A stretch of 64,000 nucleotides of DNA, from NCBI GenBank assembly GCA_928721915.1, contig CAKMVZ010000002.1:1-64000 (forward strand), read 5' to 3'. This document shows positions 1 to 8,430 of the stretch, piece after piece (the stretch's first letter is position 1; each line of letters opens with the position of its first letter). The notes beneath the pieces are model-generated. The model was given only the letters and a program-made list of their open reading frames with translations. It searched no databases and was not told the DNA's origin. Origin of the DNA: an uncultured Clostridia bacterium (GTDB taxonomy: Bacteria; Bacillota; Clostridia; TANB77; CAG-508). The translations under genes were made by a program, and so were the position numbers.

Positions 1-3
1 CAT

Positions 4-31
4 AAAAAAATCTCCCCAAACTCTTGGGAGA
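4..31 (-). terminator. Rho-independent terminator of acpP
   Basis: A hairpin with arms TCTCCC and GGGAGA (plus a few more pairs across one bulged base) sits 13 bases after the acpP stop and is followed on the minus strand by a run of seven T. This is the layout of an intrinsic terminator. Confidence 0.8.
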
Positions 32-43
32 AAATTTTATTTT

Positions 44-284
44 TTATACATGTTCTTTAATGTATTCAACAACATCACTAACTGTAACAACTTTTTCTGC
101 ATCGCTATCAGGGAATTTCCATATCAAATTCTTCTTCTAAAGCCATAACTAATTCAACTATGTCAAGTGAATCAGCACCTAAGTCATCTATAAAAGATGC
201 TTCCATAGTAACAGCTGTTTCAGCTACTCCTAATTGATTAACTATAATTCCTTTTACTTTTTCGAAAACTTCCTCAGTATTCAT
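44..284 (-). CDS. acpP: Acyl carrier protein, with an in-frame TGA resolved by +1 shift
   Basis: Acyl carrier protein holds growing fatty acyl chains on a 4'-phosphopantetheine arm. The attachment serine is in GADSLDIVEL (about residue 36-45), followed by the typical acidic helix LVMALEEEFDMEIP. The start ATG has an AGGAGG site about nine bases upstream. After ATT CCC (codons 57-58) the frame meets TGA at 108-110 and then TAG. Skipping the T and reading GAT AGC GAT GCA GAA restores the normal end DSDAEKVVTVSDVVEYIKEH, giving 79 residues, the usual length. The shift resembles the CGG shifts elsewhere in this window, and CCC before TGA could also slip to CCT. plsX lies directly upstream, a normal fatty-acid gene neighbourhood. 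A single-base sequencing error is the alternative. Confidence 0.93.
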
Positions 285-348
285 TTTCTATGTACCTCCT
301 TTAAGTATTGGATAATTTTTTATCACAATTTAAAAACTTTATATTCTA

Positions 349-377
349 TTTTTAATATATAATGACTAAATTGTCAA
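349..377 (-). promoter_or_regulatory. Likely sigma-A promoter of acpP
   Basis: A perfect -35 box TTGACA (minus strand, 377 to 372) stands in the 180-base gap between plsX and acpP. The region 17 bases further is A/T rich (TAAAAA, or TATATT with shorter spacing), so the -10 box is not clear. Confidence 0.45.
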
Positions 378-464
378 GTACTTTATGAATATTTTTATTA
401 AAAATATCAAAAATCTTTTAATTTCAAGCTTTTTAAAAGCTGTTTTAATTTATTTTTTATATAT

Positions 465-1509
465 TTATGACTGATAAGTCGGATTTTTATATTCTAAAAA
501 ATCTTTTGTCATTTTTTCGACAGAATTTCCTTTGGCAAATTCTTCTGCTTGTTTTAAAGTATAATAAAATACTGTTTCAATCACTACTTCCATGAGCTTT
601 TAAAACTGGTCTTTTTACTCCTAAAAATGGAGCTCCACCATATACTTTATAATCAGCTTTTCTTTTAAATTCATTTATCGCAGGTAGTGATGGTGCTGCA
701 CAAACTGTACGCCATAAATTTTTTGTTAAACTATCTGTTAATGTTTTCTTTACAAATTTTCCTATTCCTTCAACTGATTTTAGTAAAACATTTCCTGTAA
801 ATCCATCACAAATTAAACTATCAATTTCTCCTAAAAAACAATCTCTTGGTTCAACATTTCCAACAAAATTTATATTAAATTCTTCTGCTTTTTCTTTTAA
901 TAATTTATATGATTCTTTTGTTAAATCATTTCCTTTTGTTTCTTCTGTTCCAATATTTAAAAGACCAATTTTCGGTTTTTCAATGTTAAAAGTATTACGT
1001 AGATAAATTGTAGACATTTGAGCAAATTGTAATAAATTAATTGGTTTACAATTTGTATTTGCTCCTGCATCCATCAAAAGAAGTCCTTTAGTTCCTTCTG
1101 CTGGAAGCATTGCGGCAATTGCAGGTCTATCAACGCCTTTTATTCTACCTACTAAAAGAGTAGCTCCAGTAAGTAATGCTCCAGAATTTCCTGCTGAAAC
1201 AAAAACATCTCCTTCTTCTGCTTTTAACATATTAAATCCTACAACCATTGATGAATCTTTTTTGTGCTTTATTGCCATTGTAGGAATATCTTCCATTAAA
1301 ATTTGATCTTTAGCATGTTTTACTACTATATTTTTTGCAACTTCTGAAATATTGTCCTTGCCATAAAACTCTTTTGTTTTATTTCTAATTATTTCTTCAT
1401 CACCTATTAAAACAATTTGTGAATTTATCTCTTTAGAAGCTAATACTGCACCTTTAATAGTGGCATCTGGCGCATTGTCTCCCCCCATTGCATCTAATAA
1501 TATAACCAA
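465..1509 (-). CDS. plsX: Phosphate acyltransferase PlsX, with an in-frame TGA resolved by +1 shift
   Basis: PlsX makes acyl-phosphate from acyl-ACP for phospholipid synthesis. The N-terminus ILLDAMGGDNAPDATIKGA and the segments SAGNSGALLTGA, GLLLMDAGAN and KRPVLKAHGSSD are classic for the family. The start is TTG at 1509, eight bases after AGGAGG. In frame, translation stops at TGA (577-579) straight after KAHGSSD. Skipping the T of TGA gives GAA ACA GTA and the rest of the usual C-terminal helix (TVFYYTLKQAEEFAKGNSVE and on) to TAA at 465, for 347 residues. The joined product is a normal PlsX, so this is not a truncated gene. It sits upstream of acpP. Confidence 0.92.
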
Positions 1510-1596
1510 AATTTATTCCTCCTAAACTATAAGTATAAAACTTTATATATTTTATTTGCTTTTTACAAAAAAATCAATAGTTTTATATTAAAAAAT

Positions 1597-2079
1597 TTAA
1601 TCATCAACATATTCTGTTATAACATTATCTGAATAATCATCTTTTTCCAAATTTGATATATCATCTACTGATCTATTAAATAATCTTATAACATAAATAC
1701 AAAATAATATTATAACAAAAATGATTGCGAGTTTTCCCCAAGTAATTATAATATCTGATAAGGTTTCTTTTAAACCATTAGTAACCGCCTTATACTCCAT
1801 ATCATCTCTATATGTTTTTACAAATTTTTTTTGAGGATTATCTCTTAACTCTTTTAATTCTGTAGGATTTATTCCTAAAACTTCTGACAAATCATATATT
1901 TCTTCTAAACTTGGATTGCTTCTGCCTTTTTCCCACATGTCAATCTTTTTTTCTAAGCTTCTTACTTCTTCTTGTTCTTTTGTTTTAGACATGGCAAAAG
2001 CTAGGTCATTTATTGTCATTTCTTTTAAATTTCTAGCCTCTTCAATTGCTTGCCCACAACTTAACATTTCACTTTTCAT
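1597..2079 (-). CDS. Membrane-anchored XRE-type helix-turn-helix protein
   Basis: A protein of about 160 residues. The N-terminal 80 residues look like an XRE/Cro-type DNA-binding domain, including MWEKGRSNPSLEEIYDLSEVLGI, a pattern typical of the helix after the recognition helix. A single hydrophobic segment (LAIIFVIILFCIYVIRLF) follows near residue 115, and the short tail is acidic. I chose the ATG at 2079 because GGGGTGG lies five bases upstream; a GTG at 2088 is possible. It is a paralogue of the next gene upstream (2192-2764), with the same layout. The target and function are unknown; a membrane-tethered regulator is an inference. Confidence 0.8.
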   Translation of the reverse strand: MKSEMLSCGQAIEEARNLKEMTINDLAFAMSKTKEQEEVRSLEKKIDMWEKGRSNPSLEEIYDLSEVLGINPTELKELRDNPQKKFVKTYRDDMEYKAVTNGLKETLSDIIITWGKLAIIFVIILFCIYVIRLFNRSVDDISNLEKDDYSDNVITEYVDD

Positions 2080-2191
2080 CTGTACCACCCCATTAATTTT
2101 ATGTTTAAATTATATATATATAATTTTTTTATTTCAAGATATAATTTACTTTTCACATAAAAATTTCATAAATTTATAAATGATAAATTAT

Positions 2192-2764
2192 TTAAACTGT
2201 ATTTTCATAATAAATATTTGAGTTAAGCATAATTTCATTTTCTAAATTTTGAACATTACTAGAAGCATTATCAGAACTAATATCATTCATATAATCTGTA
2301 ATTACATTTCCAACTTCTCTATCAAATCCTTCTGCACCATTTGGACCATTTATTGCAACTGCTACTAATCTAGCATATACTACTGAGAAAGCTATAATTC
2401 CAATAAAAGGTACTAATTTTCCTAAAAAAGCTGCTATATAATATAGATATTCTTTTAACTCATCTACATCAATTTTACTACATTTTTTATTAACATCCTT
2501 TTTAGCTAGGGTTTTTCTATGTCTATCTCTTAAAATCAATAATTCTGTAGGATTTACATCCAAAACATTTGCCAAAGCATATATTTCGTTCATATCAGGA
2601 TATGCTTTATCTTTTTCCCACATAATAATCTTTTTTTCACATTCTTTTACTTTTTCTTTATCTTTGGATATAGCAAAAGCTAAGTCATTTATAGTTAATT
2701 CTTTTGATTCTCTTGCTTCTTTTATAACCATTCCACAAGTAAGCTTTGTTTCATCATTTTTCAT
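2192..2764 (-). CDS. Membrane-anchored XRE-type helix-turn-helix protein (paralogue)
   Basis: A 190-residue protein with the same plan as its downstream neighbour: an N-terminal HTH-like domain (LTCGMVIKEARESKELTIND, then MWEKDKAYPDMNEIYALANVLDVNP), a charged linker, one membrane segment (LVPFIGIIAFSVVYARLV, about residues 116-135) and a tail ending near DYMNDISSDNASSN. The start ATG has AGAGGAT seven bases upstream. The pair probably arose by tandem duplication. No function can be assigned beyond likely DNA binding. Confidence 0.8.
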   Translation of the reverse strand: MKNDETKLTCGMVIKEARESKELTINDLAFAISKDKEKVKECEKKIIMWEKDKAYPDMNEIYALANVLDVNPTELLILRDRHRKTLAKKDVNKKCSKIDVDELKEYLYYIAAFLGKLVPFIGIIAFSVVYARLVAVAINGPNGAEGFDREVGNVITDYMNDISSDNASSNVQNLENEIMLNSNIYYENTV

Positions 2765-2896
2765 AAGTATATCCTCTAAAAATTATTTAAAATATAATTT
2801 CACATGTAAATTATATACATAATAACAAAAAAATTCAATATAAATAATAAAATTATAATTTTTAAAAAAACTTTTAGATATATTTTTAAAATTTTA

Positions 2897-2934
2897 AATA
2901 AAAAAGAACTGGTCGGGAGTAGTTTAACCAGTTC
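2897..2934 (-). terminator. Terminator after the DUF1737-like gene
   Basis: Arms GAACTGGT and ACCAGTTC form a hairpin eight bases after the stop at 2943, with TTTTT following on the minus strand. Confidence 0.8.
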
Positions 2935-2942
2935 AAAAAAAA

Positions 2943-3110
2943 TTATTTTTTTATTATAGCCTGACAATATCTGAATTCATGTCTCTCTGAATCTGTAGGA
3001 ACAAAAGTACATGAATCTCCGTCTTGAAGTTTCCATCCTTCTTTTAAAAATTTATTAACAGCTTCTTCTAATTTCCAAAAAGAACTACAAACAATAACTT
3101 TATATTCCAT
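2943..3110 (-). CDS. Small DUF1737-like protein
   Basis: A 55-residue protein starting MEYKVIVCSSFWKLEEAVNK and containing FLKEGWKLQDGD. The pattern of an N-terminal beta strand, an alpha helix with VN near its end and then GW is that of small DUF1737-type proteins found in many bacteria, whose function is not known. GGAGAT lies about four bases before the chosen ATG; an upstream ATG at 3137 would add nine residues. It has its own terminator. Confidence 0.6.
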   Translation of the reverse strand: MEYKVIVCSSFWKLEEAVNKFLKEGWKLQDGDSCTFVPTDSERHEFRYCQAIIKK

Positions 3111-3284
3111 AAAATCTCCAATCTCTACTCCCATCATGAAAGTTTAAAGCTACACCTAGATTACATCATAAAAATAAAAAAGCCGCAAAACGAGTCAGAA
3201 ATTTATTTATACGTTTTACCCGAATCAAAAGATAACTCAGTCAATAAACTAAATTATTTATTTAAAAACTAAAGTGGGCAATAT

Positions 3285-3321
3285 AAAAAAGCAAGGTGTT
3301 ACAAATTAATGTAACCCTTGC
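3285..3321 (-). terminator. Terminator of tuf (end of the str operon)
   Basis: A long hairpin with arms GCAAGGGTTACA and TGTAACACCTTGC (one bulged base) is followed by TTTTTT on the minus strand, 15 bases after the tuf stop codon. Confidence 0.88.
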
Positions 3322-3335
3322 TATTAAAGATTTTA

Positions 3336-4538
3336 TTATTCAATAATATCAGCAACAACACCAGAACCTACTGTTCTTCCACCTTCACGAATAGCGAATC
3401 TTAATCCTTTTTCGATAGCGATTGGAGTAATAAGTTCGATAGTCATTGAAACATTATCACCTGGCATAACCATTTCAGTTCCAGCTGGTAATTCGATAAC
3501 ACCAGTAACGTCTGTAGTTCTGAAATAGAATTGTGGTCTATATCCATTGAAGAATGGAGTATGTCTTCCACCTTCTTCTTTTGTTAGGACATAAACTTGT
3601 GCAGTGAATTTTGTATGTGGATGAATTGTTCCAGGTTTTGCTAAAACTTGACCTCTTTCAACATCAGATCTTTGAATACCTCTTAATAATGCACCAGCAT
3701 TATCACCAGCTTCTGCAGAATCTAATGATTTTCTGAACATTTCAAGTCCTGTAATAACTGTTTTTAATCTTTCTGGTCTGATACCAACGATTTCAACTTC
3801 TTCACCAACTTTAACTTGACCTCTTTCAACTCTACCAGTAACAACTGTTCCTCTACCAGTAATAGTCATTGTGTCTTCGATTGGCATTAAGAATGGTTGA
3901 TCAATTGGTCTTTCTGGAGTTGGGATATAGCTATCAACAGCATCCATTAATTCTTTGATTGGAGCATATACAGGATCATTAGGATCTGTAGATGTACTCT
4001 CTAATACTTTTAATGAAGATCCTTTTATGATTGGAATTTCGTCTCCTGGGAAATCATATTGAGTTAATAAGTCTCTAACTTCCATTTCAACTAATTCTAA
4101 TAATTCTGGATCGTCAACCATATCGCATTTATTTAAGTAAACAACGATATATTTAACACCAACTTGTCTTGCTAATAAGATATGCTCTCTAGTTTGAGGC
4201 ATTGGTCCATCAGCTGCTGAAACAACAAGGATTGCACCATCCATTTGAGCAGCACCAGTAATCATGTTTTTAACATAATCTGCGTGACCTGGACAGTCAA
4301 CGTGTGCATAGTGTCTGTTTTCTGTTTCGTATTCTACGTGAGCTGTGTTGATTGTGATTCCTCTTGCTTTCTCTTCTGGAGCTCCATCGATTTGATCATA
4401 AGCTGTGTATTGCGCTTTACCTAATAAACCTAAGTATTTAGTAATAGCAGCTGTTGTTGTTGTTTTACCATGGTCAACATGGCCGATAGTACCAATGTTA
4501 ACGTGTGGTTTTGTTCTTTCAAATTTTGCTTTTGCCAT
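3336..4538 (-). CDS. tuf: Elongation factor Tu
   Basis: EF-Tu brings aminoacyl-tRNA to the ribosomal A site as a GTP complex. The product is 400 residues. The P-loop GHVDHGKTT, the switch II DCPGHADYVKNMITGAAQMD and the guanine-binding NKCD motif are present, as are the beta-barrel domains II and III (GRGTVVTGRVERG, KFTAQVYVLTKEEGGRHTPF). AGGAGG is nine bases before ATG. It is the last gene of the str cluster, separated from fusA by 138 bases with its own promoter. It contains no CGG codon and no frameshift, unlike many lower-expressed genes here. Confidence 0.98.
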   Translation of the reverse strand: MAKAKFERTKPHVNIGTIGHVDHGKTTTTAAITKYLGLLGKAQYTAYDQIDGAPEEKARGITINTAHVEYETENRHYAHVDCPGHADYVKNMITGAAQMDGAILVVSAADGPMPQTREHILLARQVGVKYIVVYLNKCDMVDDPELLELVEMEVRDLLTQYDFPGDEIPIIKGSSLKVLESTSTDPNDPVYAPIKELMDAVDSYIPTPERPIDQPFLMPIEDTMTITGRGTVVTGRVERGQVKVGEEVEIVGIRPERLKTVITGLEMFRKSLDSAEAGDNAGALLRGIQRSDVERGQVLAKPGTIHPHTKFTAQVYVLTKEEGGRHTPFFNGYRPQFYFRTTDVTGVIELPAGTEMVMPGDNVSMTIELITPIAIEKGLRFAIREGGRTVGSGVVADIIE

Positions 4539-4614
4539 TTGAAAATTCCTCCTTAATTTTTTATTTTCTTTATTTTATTTTTAACTTAAAGTTAATAACT
4601 ATTTTATTGGTTGC

Positions 4615-4643
4615 ATTTTATATCAAAGTATATAAAAATGCAA
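4615..4643 (-). promoter_or_regulatory. Likely promoter of tuf
   Basis: TTGCAT and TAAAAT are separated by exactly 17 bases on the minus strand in the gap between fusA and tuf. This would let tuf be transcribed apart from the rest of the operon. Confidence 0.5.
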
Positions 4644-4676
4644 GAGTTTTTATAAATTATTTTTTTATAGAACTAT

Positions 4677-6764
4677 CTACTCATTATTTTTAACTCTTGA
4701 AGCAACAATTGTTTCAAGAACTGATTTTGGAACTTCTTCATAATGAGAAGGTTCCATTGAATATGTTCCTCTACCTTGTGTTTTAGAACGTAAATCTGTT
4801 GCATAACCAAACATTTCAGAAAGTGGAACTAATGCATGAATTTCTTCAACTCCATCATTTTCTTCCATTCCTTCCATTCTACCACGTCTAGAGTTTACAT
4901 CTCCTATTACATCTCCCATATATTCTGTTGGAACTGTAATTTCAACTTTCATGATTGGCTCTAATATAACTGATTTTGCTTGTTTACATCCTTCTTTGAA
5001 TGCCATAGAACCAGCAATTTTGAAAGCCATTTCTGAAGAGTCAACATCATGGTATGAACCATCAACTAAAGTTGCTTTAAAATCTATAACTGGATATCCA
5101 GCTAAAATACCGCTTTCAGCAGCTTCTCTAATTCCTTCTTCAACTGGTTTAATATATTCTTTTGGAACAACACCACCAACGATTTTGCTCTCAAATTGAA
5201 TACCAGTTCCTGGCTCTAATGGTTCCATCTCAAGCCATACATGACCGTATTGTCCTCTACCACCTGATTGACGAATGAATTTACCTTCAACTTTAACTTT
5301 ATTTCTAATTGTTTCTTTGTAAGCAACTTGAGGTTTACCTACATTACATTCAACTTTAAATTCTCTTTTTAATCTATCAACAATTATGTCTAAGTGAAGT
5401 TCACCCATACCAGCGATAATTGTTTGACCTGTTTCATGGTTTGTATATGTTTTGAATGTTGGATCTTCCTCAGCTAATTTAGCAAGTGCAATACCCATTT
5501 TTTCTTGAGCAGCTTTATCTTTTGGCTCAATAGCTATATCGATAACTGGCTCTGGGAATTCCATTGATTCTAATATAACTGGATTATTAATATCACATAA
5601 TGTATCACCTGTTGTAACTTCTTTTAAACCTACAGCAGCTGCGATATCACCAGCATAAACTTTATCGATATCTTCTCTGTGATTTGAATGCATTTGTAAT
5701 ATTCTTCCAATTCTTTCTTTTTTATCTTTATTTGAATTTAAAACAGTTGAACCTGATTCTAAAGTTCCTGAATAAACTCTAAAGAAACATAATTTTCCAA
5801 CAAATGGGTCTGTTGCAATTTTAAATGCTAATGCTGCAAATGGTTCATTATCAGAAGTTTTTCTTTCAACTTCATTTCCATCTAAATCAACACCTTTAAT
5901 ATGAGCTATATCAAGTGGTGATGGCATATAATCAACTATAGCATCTAATAATTCTTGAACACCTCTATTTTTATATGAAGAACCACAAGTTACTGGAACT
6001 ATTTTATTTGCGATTGTTCCAATTCTTAAACCTTTTTTGATTTCATCCATAGAAAGTTCTTCACCTTCTAAGTATTTCATCATTAATTCTTCATCTTGTT
6101 CACAAGCAGCTTCAATCATTTTATCATGATATTCTTTAGCTAAATCTTTCATATCATCTGGAATATCTTGTTCTTCAACTACTTTTCCTAAATCATCCTT
6201 ATGAATAAAAGCTCTCATTTTTACTAAATCAACAATTCCTTGGAAATTGTCCTCTGCACCAATTGGTAATTGAATTGGAACAGCATTTGCTTTTAATCTA
6301 TTTTTTAATTGATCTACGCAAAGCATGAAATTAGCACCAGTGATATCCATTTTATTTACATATACCATTCTTGGTACTTGATATTTGTCTGCTTGTCTCC
6401 AAACTGTTTCAGTTTGTGGTTGAACGCCACCTTTTGCAGCTAAAACTGTAACGGCACCATCTAGTACTTTTAATGATCTTTGAACTTCAACTGTAAAATC
6501 AACATGGCCTGGAGTATCGATAATATTTATTCTATTATCATTCCAGAAACAAGTTGTACAAGCAGATGTAATTGTTATACCTCTTTCTTGTTCTTGCTCC
6601 ATCCAGTCCATTGTTGCAGCTCCATCATGAACTTCACCTATTTTATGAGTTTTACCTGTATAAAATAGGATTCTTTCAGTTGTAGTAGTTTTTCCTGCAT
6701 CTATATGTGCCATTATTCCTATATTTCTTGTTCTTTCTAACGGATAAGCACGTTTATCTGCCAT
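4677..6764 (-). CDS. fusA: Elongation factor G
   Basis: EF-G drives translocation of tRNAs and mRNA on the ribosome. The product is 695 residues, the normal length. The P-loop AHIDAGKTTTTERILFYTG, switch II DTPGHVDFT, the NKMD guanine motif and the C-terminal domain IV/V features (RQSGGRGQYGHVW, VVPKEYIKPVEEGIREA, NSRRGR) are intact. AGGAGG lies eight bases before ATG. It is preceded by rpsG across a 247-base gap filled with hairpin repeats. No in-frame CGG or TGA is present. Confidence 0.98.
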   Translation of the reverse strand: MADKRAYPLERTRNIGIMAHIDAGKTTTTERILFYTGKTHKIGEVHDGAATMDWMEQEQERGITITSACTTCFWNDNRINIIDTPGHVDFTVEVQRSLKVLDGAVTVLAAKGGVQPQTETVWRQADKYQVPRMVYVNKMDITGANFMLCVDQLKNRLKANAVPIQLPIGAEDNFQGIVDLVKMRAFIHKDDLGKVVEEQDIPDDMKDLAKEYHDKMIEAACEQDEELMMKYLEGEELSMDEIKKGLRIGTIANKIVPVTCGSSYKNRGVQELLDAIVDYMPSPLDIAHIKGVDLDGNEVERKTSDNEPFAALAFKIATDPFVGKLCFFRVYSGTLESGSTVLNSNKDKKERIGRILQMHSNHREDIDKVYAGDIAAAVGLKEVTTGDTLCDINNPVILESMEFPEPVIDIAIEPKDKAAQEKMGIALAKLAEEDPTFKTYTNHETGQTIIAGMGELHLDIIVDRLKREFKVECNVGKPQVAYKETIRNKVKVEGKFIRQSGGRGQYGHVWLEMEPLEPGTGIQFESKIVGGVVPKEYIKPVEEGIREAAESGILAGYPVIDFKATLVDGSYHDVDSSEMAFKIAGSMAFKEGCKQAKSVILEPIMKVEITVPTEYMGDVIGDVNSRRGRMEGMEENDGVEEIHALVPLSEMFGYATDLRSKTQGRGTYSMEPSHYEEVPKSVLETIVASRVKNNE

Positions 6765-6813
6765 TATTTTTTCCTCCTAATAATTTTTTCCAATCTTCTT
6801 ATTTTAATGAGAC

Positions 6814-7006
6814 ATTATTCTCGTTTTGATTTTTCTATTTAAAATTTTGACGAGAGATGATTCTCGTTTTGACTTTTCCTTTTAAAATTTTGACGAGAAT
6901 TGTTAAGATGTACATTTTTGACGAAGTAATAAGTTTGAAGGTGTACATAAAGTACATCGAAAACTTATTGCAAAGTCGAAAATGTGCAGATTGATGATTC
7001 TCGTTA
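6814..7006. repeat. Hairpin-forming repeats between rpsG and fusA
   Basis: Two tandem 43-base copies (6814-6856 and 6857-6899) each begin near ATTCTCGTTTTGA and end near TTTTGACGAGA, so each can fold on itself through the CGAGA/TCTCG arms. They run into a larger imperfect hairpin (about 6890-7006), with GACGAAGTAATAAGTTT opposite AAACTTATTGCAAAGTC and outer arms ACGAGAAT/ATTCTCGT. The DNA fills nearly all of the rpsG-fusA gap. It may be a structured leader for fusA or a small non-autonomous repeat; I cannot tell which. Confidence 0.7.
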
Positions 7007-7011
7007 AAATT

Positions 7012-7482
7012 TTAGAATTTGTAATGTGCAAAAGCCTTATTAGCTTCAGCCATTTTGTGAGTATCTTCTTTCTTCTTATATGCTCCACCATTATTGTTAA
7101 TAGCATCTAAGATTTCACCTGCTAGTTTTTCTGCCATTGTTTTTTCATGTCTTTTTCTAGCATACATTACTAACCATCTTAAACCTAAAGTTTGTCTTCT
7201 TTCAGGTCTTATCTCTAATGGAACTTGGTAAGTTGCTCCACCAACACGTCTTGCTTTAACTTCTAGGACTGGCATAATGTTTTCTAAAGCTGCTTCAAAT
7301 ACTTCTAATGGATCTTTATTTTCTTTTTCTTTTATTATATCAAAAGCACCATATACTATACCTTGAGCAACTGTTTTTTTACCATCAAGCATAATATTGT
7401 TAATTAATTTTGTAACAACTTTGCTATTATACATTGGATCTGGTAAAACTTCTCTTTTTGCTATATATCCTTTTCTTGGCAC
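7012..7482 (-). CDS. rpsG: 30S ribosomal protein S7
   Basis: S7 nucleates assembly of the head of the 30S subunit and binds 16S rRNA near the E site. The product is 156 residues and begins MPRKGYIAKREVLPDPMYNS, with KARRVGGATYQVPLEIRPER and the end NKAFAHYKF, all family hallmarks. It follows rpsL by about 211 bases and precedes fusA, as in most bacteria. A ribosome binding site (AAGGAGTG) lies just upstream of ATG. Confidence 0.97.
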   Translation of the reverse strand: MPRKGYIAKREVLPDPMYNSKVVTKLINNIMLDGKKTVAQGIVYGAFDIIKEKENKDPLEVFEAALENIMPVLEVKARRVGGATYQVPLEIRPERRQTLGLRWLVMYARKRHEKTMAEKLAGEILDAINNNGGAYKKKEDTHKMAEANKAFAHYKF

Positions 7483-7536
7483 TATTCTTCACTCCTTTTC
7501 CTTAAAATTTTTAAGTAAAGCCTAGGTACTAAAAAA

Positions 7537-7654
7537 TACCTAAAGTTACTCTGGAAAGACTTTTTTTCTTTCCCGTAATAGTGTTCTAGTCGTTAGAGGT
7601 TAGAAGTTAAAAATCGCTATATTATACCAATTTCTAACTTCTAACTTCTAATTT
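7537..7654. repeat. Hairpins in the rpsL-rpsG gap
   Basis: The 211-base gap holds three potential hairpins: TAGGTA/TACCTA, GGAAAGA/TCTTTCC, and a longer one (about 7591-7654) with GTTAGAGGTTAGAAGTTA opposite TAACTTCTAACTTCTAA, whose right arm is itself a short tandem repeat of CTAACTT. No gene is present. This could be a site of mRNA processing or S7 control, but that is a guess. Confidence 0.55.
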
Positions 7655-7693
7655 CTAGTCACTATTAATCAATTAAATTTTTAAAACCTAATT

Positions 7694-8107
7694 TTATTTT
7701 TTAGGTCTTTTTGCACCATATTTAGATCTACCTTGATTTCTATCTTTAACTCCAGCAGTATCTAAAGTTCCTCTGATAATATGGTATCTAACACCTGGTA
7801 AGTCTTTTACCCTACCACCTCTAATTAAAACAACACTGTGCTCTTGTAAGCTATGTCCTTCACCTGGAATATATGAAGTTACTTCATAACCATTTGAAAG
7901 TTTAACCCTAGCAACCTTTCTTAAAGCTGAGTTAGGCTTTTTAGGAGTTACTGTTTTAACTACTGTACATACACCTCTTTTTTGTGGAGCTCTATTATTA
8001 GTTTGAACTTTTTTTCTAGAGTTATATCCTTTTTGTAAAGCTGGTGATGCAGATTTTTTAGTTGATGTTTTTCTACCTTTTCTAACTAATTGATTAATTG
8101 TTGGCAT
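7694..8107 (-). CDS. rpsL: 30S ribosomal protein S12
   Basis: S12 lines the decoding centre and affects accuracy and reading frame. The product is 137 residues beginning MPTINQLVRKGRKT, with the conserved TPKKPNSALRKVARVKLSNG and PGEGHSLQEHSVVLIRGGRV loops. Both loop lysines usually linked to streptomycin response look standard. I chose the ATG at 8107; a GTG at 8122 directly abuts AGGAG and is a poor start. The gene heads the str operon, behind a clear promoter. Nothing in it suggests an altered decoding site, although this window shows heavy frameshifting. Confidence 0.96.
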   Translation of the reverse strand: MPTINQLVRKGRKTSTKKSASPALQKGYNSRKKVQTNNRAPQKRGVCTVVKTVTPKKPNSALRKVARVKLSNGYEVTSYIPGEGHSLQEHSVVLIRGGRVKDLPGVRYHIIRGTLDTAGVKDRNQGRSKYGAKRPKK

Positions 8108-8138
8108 TTTCTTATTTTTCACCTCCTATAAATAAAAT

Positions 8139-8205
8139 ATACGTTAGCGCAAGATACCCCTACGTTAACGTATGATATTTTATCATCTTTTTACCTCAAA
8201 GTCAA
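8139..8205 (-). promoter_or_regulatory. Promoter and leader hairpin of the str operon
   Basis: TTGACT (8205 to 8200) and TAAAAT (8182 to 8177) stand 17 bases apart on the minus strand. Right after lies a leader hairpin with arms TACGTTA and TAACGTA (about 8141-8173) before AGGAGG of rpsL. Confidence 0.7.
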
Positions 8206-8268
8206 TCATTTTATAACTTTTTTCACACAAAATTCCAAGTTTTACAAAAACTAATAAAATAAGTTAAT

Positions 8269-8412
8269 TTATAAACTCCAATTCATTTCTTTTTCTAACT
8301 TTTCAATTTCTTCTTTACTTAACCATGTAGCTGAAATTATAATTTTTATGTCTACTTTTTCTTTTATTAATTTTTTAACTATATAACTGATTTTATCTAA
8401 ATTATATCTATA
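8269..8412 (-). pseudogene. Possible remnant of a coding region
   Basis: About 46 codons stay open on the minus strand to TAA at 8269 and read like protein (KEKVDIKIIISATWLSKEEI and on to EMNWSL), but there is no start codon or ribosome binding site, and a TAA closes the frame upstream. It follows the LRR-transglutaminase gene. I take it as a decayed 3' fragment; chance is also possible. Confidence 0.3.
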
Positions 8413-8430
8413 ATATTTTTAAATAAAAAA

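Noticed and set aside
108..113. prfB-like programmed frameshift specific to acpP
   Set aside because: CCC TGA could slip like CTT TGA, but plsX has GAT TGA, which cannot re-pair the same way, and no internal Shine-Dalgarno is seen before either. CCC is also read normally in ftsY. A common rule with CGG fits better.
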